Shown: positions 1 through 8,674 of the stretch, one piece after another
How the letters are laid out: each line of letters begins with the position of its first letter
Position numbering within the stretch: position 1 is the stretch's first letter
NCBI GenBank assembly: GCA_019638495.1
Contig: JAHBTQ010000003.1
Location: 62,001 to 126,000 of the forward strand
Reading direction: 5' to 3'
Length of the DNA stretch: 64,000 nucleotides
From: Taibaiella sp.
GTDB taxonomy: Bacteria; Bacteroidota; Bacteroidia; Chitinophagales; Chitinophagaceae
The notes under the pieces: generated by a model
The model's input: only the letters and a program-made list of their open reading frames with translations
The model's database searches: none
What the model was told of the DNA's origin: nothing
Position numbers and translations under genes: made by a program

Positions 1-266
1 TGAAGATTGAAGAACTCAATTGTCCAAAATGCAATAGCCACCTGTTAAAGAAGGGGCATACAGCCTATGGTTGTGCCAATTATTCGGTTTGTGGTTTTAA
101 ACTGCCTTTTGAAATTTTAGGGGTAAAACTTTCGGACAAGCACATTACTGACTTGCTGACGAAAGGGAAAACTGCTAAGGTCAAAGGCCTGGTATTACCC
201 GGCACAGAAGACAAGCGGGATGGAAAACTGGTGTTGAACAGAGACTTTGTTGTGAAGGTGGAATGA
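1..266 (+). CDS. topB: C-terminal fragment of a type IA DNA topoisomerase (topoisomerase III-like)
   Basis: This is the last 87 codons of a gene that begins left of the window; its codons start at base 3 and it stops with TGA at 264-266. The fragment carries a CPKC...C...C zinc-ribbon-like set of cysteines followed by a G-x-K-L-S-D-K-x-I-x-x-L-L-x-K-G-K-T segment. That segment is the C-terminal repeat commonly found at the end of Bacteroidota topoisomerase III (TopB), where it is thought to help bind single-stranded DNA next to the type IA catalytic core. The catalytic domain is outside the window, so the assignment rests on the tail alone. A short 87-base gap separates it from the convergent FGE-like gene. 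Confidence 0.6.
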   Translation, partial: KIEELNCPKCNSHLLKKGHTAYGCANYSVCGFKLPFEILGVKLSDKHITDLLTKGKTAKVKGLVLPGTEDKRDGKLVLNRDFVVKVE

Positions 267-353
267 ATTGAAAATAGAAGAACATAGAGTCGCCTCACCC
301 CGGGACAACATCGTCAGAATAAATGAACGAATACAGGCAAACGTTCTGCAGTA

Positions 354-1127
354 CTAATTATCCGTTGCCAGGCGGAAACCCAAATCCCATCTGCGGGTTT
401 TGGGCAGGTAGTGGTCGCGGAATACGGTGCGGCAGCGAGAGGCATCTTCGAAGAAGGAGCCACCACGAACAACCTTCATTTCTCCTGTAGCAGGGCCTTT
501 GGGGTCGGTAGCGTCCAGCGTGCCTTTGTAGTAGTCTTTATCATACCAGTCAGTGCACCACTCAGACACGTTGCCGCTCATGTCATAGATGCCCAATTCA
601 TTGGGCTCTTTCTGGCCTATGGGATGGGTTGCTCCTTTGGCCTTGCCATACCAGCCCACTGTACTCAGTTTGTTGCTGCCGGCATAGGTATATTTGCCTG
701 AGTATTTACCACCTCGTGCAGCATACTCCCATTCCAGCTCTGTAGGCAGGCGATAGTTCTTACCGGGATATTTTTCATTTAGCCGGCGTATGAACTCCTG
801 CACTTCTTCATAATTCACCATCACTACCGGGCAATCGTCACAATCCTTGTTGATGTAATTTTCGCCGATGTACGATTCTGGTAATATGCCCATTAGCTTG
901 CGCCACTGGCCCTGCGTTATTTCATACTTGCCTATGTTGAAGCTGGTGATATTAACACGATGTACCGGGCGCTCATCTTCATATTCTTTGCTGCTATATT
1001 TGATGTCGTCACAGCCACGGAAAAAATTTCCACCCTTCACATATACCATCTGAACATTGATATTTCCCTGTCCCCAGGCAAGTGATCCCGTGGTAAGAAG
1101 CGTAAATAAGAGTAGCTTTTTTATCAT
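354..1127 (-). CDS. Secreted FGE-sulfatase (SUMF1/EgtB/PvdO) domain protein
   Basis: A 257-residue protein with an N-terminal signal peptide (MIKKLLLF...AWGQ, cleavage near residue 20), so it should be exported. The rest is a formylglycine-generating-enzyme-type fold: an early M-V-x-V-K-G-G-N-F-x-R-G segment, then Y-E-I-T-Q-G-Q-W, Y-R-L-P-T-E-x-E-W-E-Y-A-A-R-G-G, M-S-G-N-V-S-E-W and a final R-G-G-S-F...G-F-R-L-A. These are the typical landmarks of the family. Members include sulfatase-activating enzymes and many secreted Bacteroidota proteins of unknown role. No sulfatase gene is nearby, so the substrate cannot be named. It lies downstream of rel on the same strand with 84 bases between. Confidence 0.85.
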   Translation of the reverse strand: MIKKLLLFTLLTTGSLAWGQGNINVQMVYVKGGNFFRGCDDIKYSSKEYEDERPVHRVNITSFNIGKYEITQGQWRKLMGILPESYIGENYINKDCDDCPVVMVNYEEVQEFIRRLNEKYPGKNYRLPTELEWEYAARGGKYSGKYTYAGSNKLSTVGWYGKAKGATHPIGQKEPNELGIYDMSGNVSEWCTDWYDKDYYKGTLDATDPKGPATGEMKVVRGGSFFEDASRCRTVFRDHYLPKTRRWDLGFRLATDN

Positions 1128-1188
1128 ATAAATATTCGACGCCCGGATAGCGGCAGAGTCAGATGCGAATATAGCAATAATCTTAAAA

Positions 1189-1207
1189 CACGCCCGTGAC
1201 GGGCAAC
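1189..1207 (-). terminator. Weak hairpin after rel
   Basis: On the minus strand a GCCCG/CGGGC hairpin (1192-1204) is followed by GTGTTTT, just past the rel stop codon. The stem is short, so termination here is possible but not strong. Confidence 0.3.
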
Positions 1208-1211
1208 ATGC

Positions 1212-3461
1212 CTACGCTTCGTGGCTTTCCAGCCTTTCCACCTTGCTGATCCCTTCCAGTGCGCTCAGCCTGTTCAGGAATCCGTTCAGTTCCTCGCGGT
1301 CGTGTACATATACCATTATCGTACCCTCAAACATGCCGTCCTTAGAGTCCAGGCTCAGGGAGCGCATATTCAGCCTGAGCTCGCCGGATATGACGTTGGT
1401 GATCTTCTGAATCACGCCCACATCGTCCAGGCCGGTAATGCGCACGCCTGTAAGGAATGATATTTCCTTGTTCTTGGCCCACTTGGTTTTTACTACGCGG
1501 TGGCCATAGTTGGCCAATAATCTAGCTGCATTGGGGCAGTCGGCGCGGTGAATTTTGAGCCCCTCACCCGAGGTGACGAACCCAAAAACATCATCGCCCG
1601 GTATGGGCTGGCAACATTGTGCCAGCTTGTAGAGGATCTTGTCAGACCGTTCACCAAAGATGATGAGTTCAGAACCCTTGCCATGTTTTTGTTTCAGTAG
1701 TTCTTCGTCGGCCAGTTCCCTTGTGTCGTGTTTTATCTCCCTGTGCGGGTGGTGAAGCTTGTCTCCATATACCGCGAAAGTATTCAGCTCTGCAAGGTCT
1801 ATATTGCCTACGGCTATTGCGTAGTACAGGTCCAGCGCTGATGGCTTTTTGTAGTAGTGCACCAGTTCGTTCAGGTTGTGCTGGGTGAGGTTCACATTCA
1901 GGTGTTCCATCTTCTTTTTCAGCATACTCTTGCCCTGCTCGGCCGTCTTGCGTTTGTCTTCCTTGAGGTAATTCTTCACACCAGACTTGGCCTTGGCTGT
2001 CACCAGGAACTGTAGCCAATCTTCCGACGGGTGCTGCTTTGATGAGGTTATCACTTCTACCTGGTCGCCGCTGGACAATGTGTGGCTCAGGGGCACCAAC
2101 TTATAGTTCACCTTGGCGCCTATGCAGCGCGCACCCAGTTGGGTATGTATGTCAAATGCGAAGTCGAGCGCGGTAGCTCCCTTGGGCAGCACACGCATAT
2201 CGCCGGTGGGCGTGTACACGTATATCTCCTCGGTAAAAAGGTCCAGTTTGAAGTCCTGGATAAAGTCCAGCGTGTCTGTATTGGGATTGGTAAGCACCTC
2301 GCGCAGATGCTCCAGGAAAGCATCCAGTTTGCTCTCCTGTGCTGTTGGCGTCTCTTCTTTGTACTTCCAGTGGGCTGCCAGTCCTTTCTCTGCTATCTCA
2401 TTCATGCGGCGGGTGCGAATCTGCACCTCTACCCAGCGTCCTGCAGGCCCCATCACGGTTGTGTGCAGCGCCTCATAGCCATTGCCCTTGGGCACGCTTA
2501 TCCAGTCGCGTAGGCGCTCCGGGTTAGGGTGGTAAGAGTTGGTGACAATAGAATACACCTTCCAGCATTCCTCCTTTTCCCTGTCTTGTGGTGCGTCTAG
2601 TATTATACGGATGGCAAAGATGTCATACACTTCATCAAATGCCACCTGCTTCTTACGCATCTTGTTCCAAATGGAATGAATGGCTTTGGGGCGGCCATAG
2701 ATGTCAAAACTGAAGCCTGCGGCAGTGAGCTGTTCGCGTATTGGTTTGATGAACTCGTTGATGTAGCGGGAACGTTCGCGCTTGGTTTCTTTTAGTCCGC
2801 GTTGAATGTCGTTATAGATATCCGGCTGGGTAACACGAAGCGAAAGGTCTTCCATCTCAGACTTTATCTCGTACAGGCCCAGCCTGTGAGCCAGGGGCGA
2901 GTAGATGTAAGTAGTCTCCGAAGCTACTTTTAGTTGCTTTTCGCGGCTCATGCTGTCCAGCGTGCGCATATTGTGCAAGCGGTCTGCCAGCTTTATCAGG
3001 ATCACGCGTGGGTCTTCGGCCAGTGTCAGCAATATCTTCCTGAAGTTTTCCGCCTGTATGGTGGTATCTCCCTTCAGGTCTACGACGTTCGATATTTTGG
3101 TAAGGCCGTCAATGATCTTGGCCACATTGTTGTTGAATTCCCGCTTGATGTCCTCCAGCGTTATCTCTGTGTCCTCAACAGTGTCGTGAAGCAGGGCACA
3201 GATGGCAGATGTAACACCGAGGCCAATCTCCTCTACAGCTATCCGTGCCACGGCCAGGGGATGCAGGATGTATGGCTCTCCCGACTTTCGGCGTGTGGTC
3301 TTATGAGCCTCTGCCGCCAGCTCAAAGGCATGGCGCAGCAGGGCTTTGTCGCCCTTCTTTATGTTGTGCTTCAGCGCACGCAAAAGTGCGCGGTACTCGC
3401 GTAGTATCAGTTTTTTCTCGTCCTCTTCGGTCTGATTATACCAGTCAATTGTTGTTGTCAT
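1212..3461 (-). CDS. rel: Bifunctional (p)ppGpp synthetase/hydrolase (Rel/SpoT)
   Basis: A full-length 749-residue RelA/SpoT homologue. The N-terminal HD hydrolase domain keeps its His-Asp pair (LLHDTVEDT, residues 91-98) and the H-N-M-R-T region. The synthetase domain follows at roughly residues 240-370, including Y-E-A-L-H-T-T. A TGS domain (V-Y-T-P-x-G-D, about 415-475) and a C-terminal ACT domain (about 670-745) complete the long Rel architecture. Both catalytic halves look intact, so the protein probably both makes and degrades the stringent-response alarmone; Bacteroidota usually have one such enzyme. The start is ATG at 3461. A dispersed hairpin repeat (3469-3500) lies only seven bases upstream of this start, inside the expected ribosome-binding region. 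Confidence 0.95.
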   Translation of the reverse strand: MTTTIDWYNQTEEDEKKLILREYRALLRALKHNIKKGDKALLRHAFELAAEAHKTTRRKSGEPYILHPLAVARIAVEEIGLGVTSAICALLHDTVEDTEITLEDIKREFNNNVAKIIDGLTKISNVVDLKGDTTIQAENFRKILLTLAEDPRVILIKLADRLHNMRTLDSMSREKQLKVASETTYIYSPLAHRLGLYEIKSEMEDLSLRVTQPDIYNDIQRGLKETKRERSRYINEFIKPIREQLTAAGFSFDIYGRPKAIHSIWNKMRKKQVAFDEVYDIFAIRIILDAPQDREKEECWKVYSIVTNSYHPNPERLRDWISVPKGNGYEALHTTVMGPAGRWVEVQIRTRRMNEIAEKGLAAHWKYKEETPTAQESKLDAFLEHLREVLTNPNTDTLDFIQDFKLDLFTEEIYVYTPTGDMRVLPKGATALDFAFDIHTQLGARCIGAKVNYKLVPLSHTLSSGDQVEVITSSKQHPSEDWLQFLVTAKAKSGVKNYLKEDKRKTAEQGKSMLKKKMEHLNVNLTQHNLNELVHYYKKPSALDLYYAIAVGNIDLAELNTFAVYGDKLHHPHREIKHDTRELADEELLKQKHGKGSELIIFGERSDKILYKLAQCCQPIPGDDVFGFVTSGEGLKIHRADCPNAARLLANYGHRVVKTKWAKNKEISFLTGVRITGLDDVGVIQKITNVISGELRLNMRSLSLDSKDGMFEGTIMVYVHDREELNGFLNRLSALEGISKVERLESHEA

Positions 3462-3975
3462 AAAAATCGACCTCTCCCCGGCCCTCTCCGAGGGAGAGGG
3501 AGGTGGGCTCTTTATATTGTGTGGTGATTATCTATAGTAAATCGCTTTACTAATTTACGAAGTATTTGGCATGTGCCGGTTATGCACGATTAGAACTAGT
3601 TTATAGCTGGCTTCCGGTTTAGCTGCTGCCGCCCAAAAGGGGAAGCCTTTACCGTAAAATGCTGATTGTCAATAGTTCGCAATTTTCCGTACTTCCGTTT
3701 TGCTTCCGCTTTTTGCCGGGGGCGGAACAATTTGTCTGAACCAGGATTTTTATGACCGAAGGATTTTAGTATTTGACCATGTGGCTTCATAAAAGTTGTT
3801 AGTGGTGATTTCAGCTATACGGGATTAGCGAAAAAATGTTCTGATCTCTTGAAGGTCGCAATACAGCCCGTCAACACCAAAACAAAAATCTATGAAGTTG
3901 CGAAAAGAAGGGTATGATAAGACGCAGGGGGCTTGTGATAGATTCTTTCTTGAGCGGTTCAGTCCAATGCACTTT
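3462..3975. other. 514-base intergenic region between rel and crcB
   Basis: No convincing gene is visible. The rel-proximal end holds the hairpin repeat at 3469-3500, and the remainder should include the rel promoter, although I do not see a clear TTG-N19-TAnnTTTG on the minus strand. An ATG-initiated 64-codon minus-strand frame (3596-3790) is present but has no recognisable features. Confidence 0.5.
3469..3500 (-). repeat. Dispersed hairpin repeat, copy 1 (before rel)
   Basis: These 32 bases are identical to 51634-51665. Read toward rel, the element is a hairpin of CCCTCTCC/GGAGAGGG type followed by CCGGGGAGAGGTC. It is REP-like in size and structure. It occupies the same position relative to the downstream gene (just upstream of the start, same orientation) at both rel and lgt. 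Confidence 0.9.
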
Positions 3976-4353
3976 TTACCCCACTATCCACAACCCCACC
4001 TTGCAACACAGCAGCCCACCTGCTACGCTAATGATGGAGTAAGCCAGCGCAACAGAGGTTTGCCCGCGCTGCATGAGGTTTATGTTCTCCAGGGCAAACG
4101 CGGAGAAGGTTGTGAACCCACCGCATAGGCCGGTAGCAAGTAGCAGCAGCATGTTTTGGCTATTGGGTGCAGTGCCTTTTACAAACAGGCCGAAGAACAC
4201 GCCTATTAGTAGGGAGCCAATAAGGTTTATAGAAAGGGTAGAAAGCGGATAGGTGTTAGTTGGTAGCCGGGCAAAGGCAAGGCTCACGCCATAGCGGGCA
4301 ATGCTGCCAGCCGCGCCGCCTAAACCCACAAACAAAAATGGTTTCATATCCAT
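3976..4353 (-). CDS. crcB: Fluoride ion exporter CrcB
   Basis: A small integral membrane protein of about 125 residues with four hydrophobic segments and the family signatures G-G-x-x-G-(S/A)-x-x-R-Y near the N-terminus, N-x-x-G-S-(L/F)-x-x-G, and G-x-C-G-G-(F/L)-T-T-F-S-(A/T)-F near residue 85. CrcB/Fluc proteins form dual-topology dimeric channels that let fluoride leave the cell. A longer frame reaches 4437, but that extension would run through the nrdA terminator hairpin, so the start is placed at ATG 4353 (or 4347, two codons later). I see no fluoride riboswitch upstream; the gene directly follows nrdA on the same strand. Confidence 0.88.
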   Translation of the reverse strand: MDMKPFLFVGLGGAAGSIARYGVSLAFARLPTNTYPLSTLSINLIGSLLIGVFFGLFVKGTAPNSQNMLLLLATGLCGGFTTFSAFALENINLMQRGQTSVALAYSIISVAGGLLCCKVGLWIVG

Positions 4354-4388
4354 GCCTGCAAGCAAAATACGATTTCTATAGCATCTGT

Positions 4389-4420
4389 AAAAAAAGAAGC
4401 CGCCCTTTTGAGGCGGCTTC
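4389..4420 (-). terminator. Intrinsic terminator after nrdA
   Basis: On the minus strand a 9-bp perfect stem (GAAGCCGCC/GGCGGCTTC, loop about 7 bases) is followed by seven T residues, 24 bases past the nrdA stop codon. It closes the nrdB-nrdA operon before crcB. Confidence 0.85.
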
Positions 4421-4443
4421 TTGTGTTGTCTTATCAATGTCTG

Positions 4444-6837
4444 CTATGAGCTGCAGGTGATGCAACCATCTTCCATGCTGCATGTAGGTCCTGTAAACTC
4501 GGTTGTGATGTCGTCGATATCATTCTCTGCAGCTTTTGGAGCCTGTGCAGGAATTACGGGCTCTATTTCCTGGCTCGCCTGCTTCTCTACGGTAAACTGT
4601 ACCGCCTGTGCGGCAGCCTGCGTACGCAGATAGTACATACCTGTCTTCAGACCCTTCTTCCATGCGTAGAAGTGCATAGAGGTAAGCTTTGACATGGTAG
4701 GGCTGTCTACAAACAGGTTCAGCGATTGAGACTGGCATATGTATGCGCCGCGGTCTGCAGCCATGTCTATCAGGTTACGCTGCTTTATTTCCCATACGGT
4801 CTTATACAGTTCCTTGATGTTTGCAGGTATCTCGTCTATGTGCTGTATGGAGCCGTTTGCCTTGATGATGGCATTCTTCATGGTGTTGTTCCACAGGCCC
4901 AGCTCTGCGAGGTCGCTGAGCAGGTGCTTGTTCACCACTATGAATTCTCCGCTCAGTACACGGCGTGTGTAGATGTTAGAAGTATATGGCTCGAAGCACT
5001 CATTGTTGCCCAGTATCTGCGATGTAGATGCTGTAGGCATTGGCGCCAGCAGCAGTGAGTTGCGCGTGCCATATTGCATTACTTCTGCCCTCAGGCCATC
5101 CCAGTCATAGCGGTCAGATGGTTCTGCATTCCACAGGTCAAACTGGAACTGTCCTTTAGAGAGTGGAGAACCCGGGAAGGATGGGTAGTGACCATCTTTC
5201 TTAGCCAGGTCCTTACTTGCCGTCATAGACGCGAAGTAGATGGTTTCGAAGATGTTTTTGTTCAGCAGCTTCGCCATGTCGCTTTCGAATGGCAGACGCA
5301 GCAGGATGAACGCATCCGCAAGACCCTGAACACCTATGCCTATCGGGCGGTGACGCATGTTGGAGTTGCGCGCTTCCTCCACAGGGTAGTAGTTATAGTC
5401 AATTATCTTGTTCAGGTTCTTCGTGATGTGGTAAGTAACCTCATACAGTTTCTCAAAGTTGAACTTGCCCTCCTGCACAAAACGTGGCAGGGCAATGGAC
5501 GCCAGGTTGCAAACTGCTACTTCGTCAGGGCTTGTGTACTCTATGATCTCTGTGCAGAGGTTGCTACTCTTTATGGTACCCAGGTTCTGCTGGTTGCTTT
5601 TTGCGTTGGCGGCGTCCTTATATAGCAGGTATGGTGTGCCTGTTTCTATCTGTGCCTCAAGTATAGCAAACCAAAGGTCTTGTGCCTTAATGGTCTTGCG
5701 TGCGCGACCTTCCTGCTCATATTTAGTGTAAAGAGCCTCAAACTCAGCGCTGTGTGTTTCAGACAGGCCCGGCGCTTCGTTAGGGCAGAAAAGGCTCCAG
5801 TTGCCGTTCTCTTCCACACGCTTCATAAACAGGTCGGGAATCCAGAGCGCGTTGAAGAGGTCACGTGCGCGCATTTCTTCTTTACCGTGGTTCTTGCGAA
5901 TGTCAAGGAAGTCGAAGATGTCAGCATGCCATGGCTCCAGGTACACTGCAAACGCGCCTTTACGCTTGCCGCCACCCTGGTCTACATAGCGCGCAGTATC
6001 ATTGAACACGCGAAGCATAGGAATAAGGCCATTGCTGGTTCCGTTGGTGCCGCTGATGTAGCTACCCGTAGCACGAACGTTATGAATAGCCAGGCCGATG
6101 CCGCCGGCGCTCTGCGATATTTTCGCAGTTTGCTTCAGTGTATCATAAATGCCATCGATGCTGTCATCCTTCATGGTAAGCAGGAAGCATGACGACATTT
6201 GTGGCTTTGGCGTGCCGGCATTGAAGAGGGTAGGTGTGGCGTGCGTGAACCAGCGCTCGCTCATCATGTTATAGGTTTCTATTACGGCATTAATATCGTC
6301 TTTGTGTATGCCTACAGCTACACGCATGTACATGTGCTGAGGACGCTCCATGATCTTGCCGTTAATGCGCAGGAGGTATGACTTTTCAAGCGTTTTGAAG
6401 CCAAAGTAGTCGAAAGCGAAGTCGCGATCGTAGATGATGGAGCTATCCAGCAGTTCTGCGTTCTTTGCTATCACTTCAGCCACATCGTCTGCAAGCAACG
6501 GCATTTTGCGGCCGGTTGTTTCGTCGGTGTAGTCATACAGCAACTTCATTGTTTCAGAAAACGATTTGATCGTGTTCTTATGAAGGTTGCTGATGGCGAT
6601 ACGGCTTGCCAGCAGTGCATAGTCCGGGTGCTTTATGGTAAGCGACGCCGCTGTTTCTGCTGCCAGGTTGTCCAGCTCAGTAGTATGGACACCATCATAG
6701 ATGCCTTCTACTACTTTCTTGGCCACGTCAATGACGTTCACAGCCGGATTCAGGCTGTAAGACAGCTTTTCTATGCGCGCTGTGATCTTGTCAAACTTGA
6801 CACTTTCGCGCTTGCCGTTTCTTTTTATTACGTACAT
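4444..6837 (-). CDS. nrdA: Ribonucleoside-diphosphate reductase, large (alpha) subunit, class Ia
   Basis: A 797-residue protein that reduces ribonucleoside diphosphates to deoxyribonucleotides together with NrdB. The N-terminus is an ATP-cone domain ([11 protein letters not shown], residues 1-90) that senses the ATP/dATP ratio. The ten-stranded barrel has the T-P-T-L-F-N-A-G-T segment and following S-S-C-F-L, N-L-C-T-E near the active site, and C-N-L-A-S-I. The extreme C-terminus ends in a Cys-x-x-Cys tail (C-I-T-C-S-S), the mobile pair that re-reduces the active site. The N-terminal sequence is closer in style to eukaryotic RRM1 than to E. coli NrdA, as is common in Bacteroidota. It lies 90 bases downstream of nrdB, in the same operon. 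Confidence 0.95.
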   Translation of the reverse strand: MYVIKRNGKRESVKFDKITARIEKLSYSLNPAVNVIDVAKKVVEGIYDGVHTTELDNLAAETAASLTIKHPDYALLASRIAISNLHKNTIKSFSETMKLLYDYTDETTGRKMPLLADDVAEVIAKNAELLDSSIIYDRDFAFDYFGFKTLEKSYLLRINGKIMERPQHMYMRVAVGIHKDDINAVIETYNMMSERWFTHATPTLFNAGTPKPQMSSCFLLTMKDDSIDGIYDTLKQTAKISQSAGGIGLAIHNVRATGSYISGTNGTSNGLIPMLRVFNDTARYVDQGGGKRKGAFAVYLEPWHADIFDFLDIRKNHGKEEMRARDLFNALWIPDLFMKRVEENGNWSLFCPNEAPGLSETHSAEFEALYTKYEQEGRARKTIKAQDLWFAILEAQIETGTPYLLYKDAANAKSNQQNLGTIKSSNLCTEIIEYTSPDEVAVCNLASIALPRFVQEGKFNFEKLYEVTYHITKNLNKIIDYNYYPVEEARNSNMRHRPIGIGVQGLADAFILLRLPFESDMAKLLNKNIFETIYFASMTASKDLAKKDGHYPSFPGSPLSKGQFQFDLWNAEPSDRYDWDGLRAEVMQYGTRNSLLLAPMPTASTSQILGNNECFEPYTSNIYTRRVLSGEFIVVNKHLLSDLAELGLWNNTMKNAIIKANGSIQHIDEIPANIKELYKTVWEIKQRNLIDMAADRGAYICQSQSLNLFVDSPTMSKLTSMHFYAWKKGLKTGMYYLRTQAAAQAVQFTVEKQASQEIEPVIPAQAPKAAENDIDDITTEFTGPTCSMEDGCITCSS

Positions 6838-6927
6838 ATACTAAATATTATAGAGGTTAGTGTTAAAGTCAGTGATCCGGCCGCGACTCCCGGAGACGCG
6901 GTACGTTCTCAGAGTAAAAGGGGTTTG

Positions 6928-7893
6928 CTAAAAATCTTCGTCAAGCGAGAAACTCTGGGTCGCCGGCCCCGATATCACGCCTGCCTTCTGGTAATCACCC
7001 ACACGTTTCTCGAAGAAATTCGTCTTGCCCTGCAGCGAGATCATTTCCATGAAGTCAAATGGGTTAGTCGCATTGTACACCTTCGGATATCCCAGTTCAG
7101 ATATCCACCTGTCTGCCACAAACTCAATGTATTGCTGCATCAGGCGGGCGTTCATACCAATAAGATCTACCGGTATCGCTTCGCTGATAAACTGTTTTTC
7201 GATGGTAACCGCTTCGCAAATGATGTCATAGACGCGCTCTTGCGATAGCTTGTTGCCAAGCATGCTGTAGAGCAGGCACGCAAACTCACAGTGCATACCC
7301 TCATCGCGGCTTATGAGCTCATTGCTGAAGGTGAGGCCCGGCATGAGGCCGCGCTTCTTCAACCAGAATATAGAGCAGAAGCTGCCACTGAAGAAAATAC
7401 CCTCCACTGCTGCGAACGCTACAAGACGCTCGGCAAATGTTCCGTTCTCTATCCAGCGCAGTGCCCACTCTGCTTTTTTGTTCACACCCGGCACCGTTTC
7501 TATTGCATGAAACAGGCGGTGTTTTTCTTTAGGGTCTTTGATGTACGTATCTATGAGCAAGGCATAGGTTTCAGAGTGGATGTTCTCCATCATTATCTGG
7601 AAACCATAGAAGCAACGTGCCTCAGGCAGTTGCACTTCGCTCATGAAGTTAACTGCGAGGTTCTCATTCACGATGCCATCGCTCGCTGCGAAAAATGCAA
7701 GTATGTGAGAAATAAAGTGGCGCTCTCCGTCATTAAGCGCGTCCCAATGTTTCAGGTCGTCGCCCAGGTCTATCTCTTCTGCCGTCCAAAAACTAGCTTC
7801 ATGTTTTTTGTACATCTCCCACACCTTCGGATAGTTGATGGGCAGTATTACAAAGCGGTCTTTGTTTTCCTTTAAAAGTATCTCTTCCTGCAT
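6928..7893 (-). CDS. nrdB: Ribonucleoside-diphosphate reductase, small (beta) subunit, class Ia
   Basis: A 321-residue diiron-tyrosyl radical protein. The radical site is visible as E103-N-I-H106-S-E-T-Y110 (Glu-x-x-His-x-x-x-Tyr), corresponding to E115/H118/Y122 of E. coli R2, so a stable Tyr radical is expected. The surrounding sequence resembles eukaryotic R2. The C-terminal tail ends in acidic residues (S-L-D-E-D-F) that normally dock into NrdA. It is the first gene of the nrdB-nrdA operon. The 5' region has a foldable leader (7918-7975) and a DnaA-box-like 9-mer (8042-8050), which suggests regulation of dNTP supply. Confidence 0.95.
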   Translation of the reverse strand: MQEEILLKENKDRFVILPINYPKVWEMYKKHEASFWTAEEIDLGDDLKHWDALNDGERHFISHILAFFAASDGIVNENLAVNFMSEVQLPEARCFYGFQIMMENIHSETYALLIDTYIKDPKEKHRLFHAIETVPGVNKKAEWALRWIENGTFAERLVAFAAVEGIFFSGSFCSIFWLKKRGLMPGLTFSNELISRDEGMHCEFACLLYSMLGNKLSQERVYDIICEAVTIEKQFISEAIPVDLIGMNARLMQQYIEFVADRWISELGYPKVYNATNPFDFMEMISLQGKTNFFEKRVGDYQKAGVISGPATQSFSLDEDF

Positions 7894-7917
7894 GTTCTTT
7901 CTGTTCTTTTAGCCTCG

Positions 7918-7975
7918 AAAAAAAGCGTTTCGCGGGCTGCCGTGTTCTCGGCAAAAGGGGTTGCCGGTGAGCCCG
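7918..7975 (-). promoter_or_regulatory. Candidate structured RNA leader of nrdBA with alternative stems
   Basis: Read on the minus strand, an outer stem CGGGCT/AGCCCG (7970-7975 with 7933-7938) encloses an inner stem CGGCAA/TTGCCG (7961-7966 with 7949-7954). The 3' arm of that inner stem can instead pair with CGGCA at 7938-7942, giving a mutually exclusive hairpin. A small GCG-AAA-CGC turn and seven T residues (7918-7924) follow, then nrdB 25 bases on. The layout resembles an attenuator or riboswitch expression platform. It matches no class I can name. Confidence 0.4.
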
Positions 7976-8041
7976 GGGGTACAGCGGCAAGAACAAATGT
8001 AGAGACGAATGGTAGGCGTTTTTTGAAATGATTTTAACAGT

Positions 8042-8050
8042 TGTGGATAA
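8042..8050 (-). promoter_or_regulatory. DnaA-box-like 9-mer upstream of nrdBA
   Basis: The minus strand reads TTATCCACA, a perfect match to the DnaA box consensus, 149 bases before the nrdB start. DnaA boxes control nrdAB in E. coli. A single 9-mer can occur by chance. Confidence 0.35.
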
Positions 8051-8144
8051 CAACCATTGACATTGTTAGACCCTATTAGAGACGCATCGTGTATGAAAAT
8101 AACAAATTCAAAAGAAGCAATATTCGATTTCTCTTAACAGACCT

Positions 8145-8208
8145 GTGAAGGGTGAAACAGAACCACTGAAGGGTGTAAAAATGGCCATATAGGGTGGCGC
8201 TACCTTTA
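8145..8208 (+). promoter_or_regulatory. Three 21-bp-phased AGGGTG boxes and -7 element before the CsbD gene
   Basis: AGGGTG occurs at 8149-8154, 8170-8175 and 8191-8196, exactly 21 bp apart (two helical turns). The first two copies extend to a shared TGAAGGGTG. A TACCTTTA box (8201-8208), close to the Bacteroidota -7 TAnnTTTG, follows directly, with no TTG at -33. This is the arrangement expected of an activator-dependent promoter. Spacing of 9-bp boxes at 21 bp is typical for LytTR-type response regulators. Confidence 0.5.
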
Positions 8209-8241
8209 CAATATTGCTAAACAATCTAAAAACAACAAACT

Positions 8242-8436
8242 ATGGCGAACCTAACAGAACTGAAGGGAAAATGGAACGAAACAAAGGGAAAGATCAAACA
8301 AAAATACGGCCAGCTTACCGACGATGATCTGACACTTGTGGAAGGTAAAGAAGACGAGCTCGTAGGCCGTCTGCAGCAGAAGCTGGGCAAAACCAAGGAA
8401 GAAGTTCACAAAATGGTGATGGGCGAAGACGAATAG
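8242..8436 (+). CDS. CsbD family stress-response protein
   Basis: A 64-residue, highly charged protein of CsbD type: [24 protein letters not shown] and a later G-x-L-Q-x-K-L-G-K-T segment are the family's core. CsbD-like proteins are small bacterial stress proteins, induced through sigma-B in Bacillus; their molecular role is not known. No signal peptide is visible, so it is cytoplasmic. It is the first gene of a probable three-gene unit with the disordered protein and the AI-2E permease, and is preceded by the three phased repeats at 8145-8196. Confidence 0.88.
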   Translation: MANLTELKGKWNETKGKIKQKYGQLTDDDLTLVEGKEDELVGRLQQKLGKTKEEVHKMVMGEDE

Positions 8437-8472
8437 CGCTCCAATTTTGGTTCACCTTTAAATCTTACAGCT

Positions 8473-8655
8473 ATGAAAACGAATAGGAATTTGCAGAGTG
8501 GAGATGACGGTGGTAAAGGCCCGCAGCCATTGCCGGGCGAGCAAAAGCAAACGCCGGCTCCCGAAATACCCAAAATGCCAGGTAAGGAAGTAGAGCAGAT
8601 GCCTGTGACACCAGAGGGCCCGCAGGAGCAGGAAGAGCAGCACCGAGCTGCCTGA
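8473..8655 (+). CDS. Small disordered Pro/Glu/Gln-rich protein
   Basis: A 60-residue open frame starting with ATG, 36 bases after the CsbD gene and 19 bases before the AI-2E permease gene. The composition is dominated by Pro, Gln, Glu, Gly and Lys, with no hydrophobic stretch, so it should be soluble and intrinsically disordered. I do not recognise a family. Its placement in a tight same-strand run with a stress gene is the main reason to believe it is real. Confidence 0.5.
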   Translation: MKTNRNLQSGDDGGKGPQPLPGEQKQTPAPEIPKMPGKEVEQMPVTPEGPQEQEEQHRAA

Positions 8656-8674
8656 TCAATAATTCTGTGCTGTT

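Larger units (their letters stand above)
7894..8241. other. 348-base divergent regulatory region between nrdB and the CsbD gene
   Basis: This divergent spacer has no gene. Toward nrdB it holds the structured leader and a DnaA-box-like site; a TACATTTG box on the minus strand (7994-8001) could be a -7 element but has no TTG at the right distance. Toward the CsbD gene it holds three phased AGGGTG repeats and a -7-like TACCTTTA box. Confidence 0.6.

Noticed and set aside
3596..3790. 64-codon minus-strand frame upstream of rel
   Set aside because: Basic, low-complexity composition, no family, and not in an operon; probably chance.
4354..4437. N-terminal extension of CrcB or fluoride riboswitch upstream
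   Set aside because: This stretch contains the nrdA terminator; no conserved fluoride-riboswitch core was seen.
8042..8050. Replication origin near nrdB
   Set aside because: Only one DnaA box and no AT-rich unwinding region or dnaA/dnaN neighbour.
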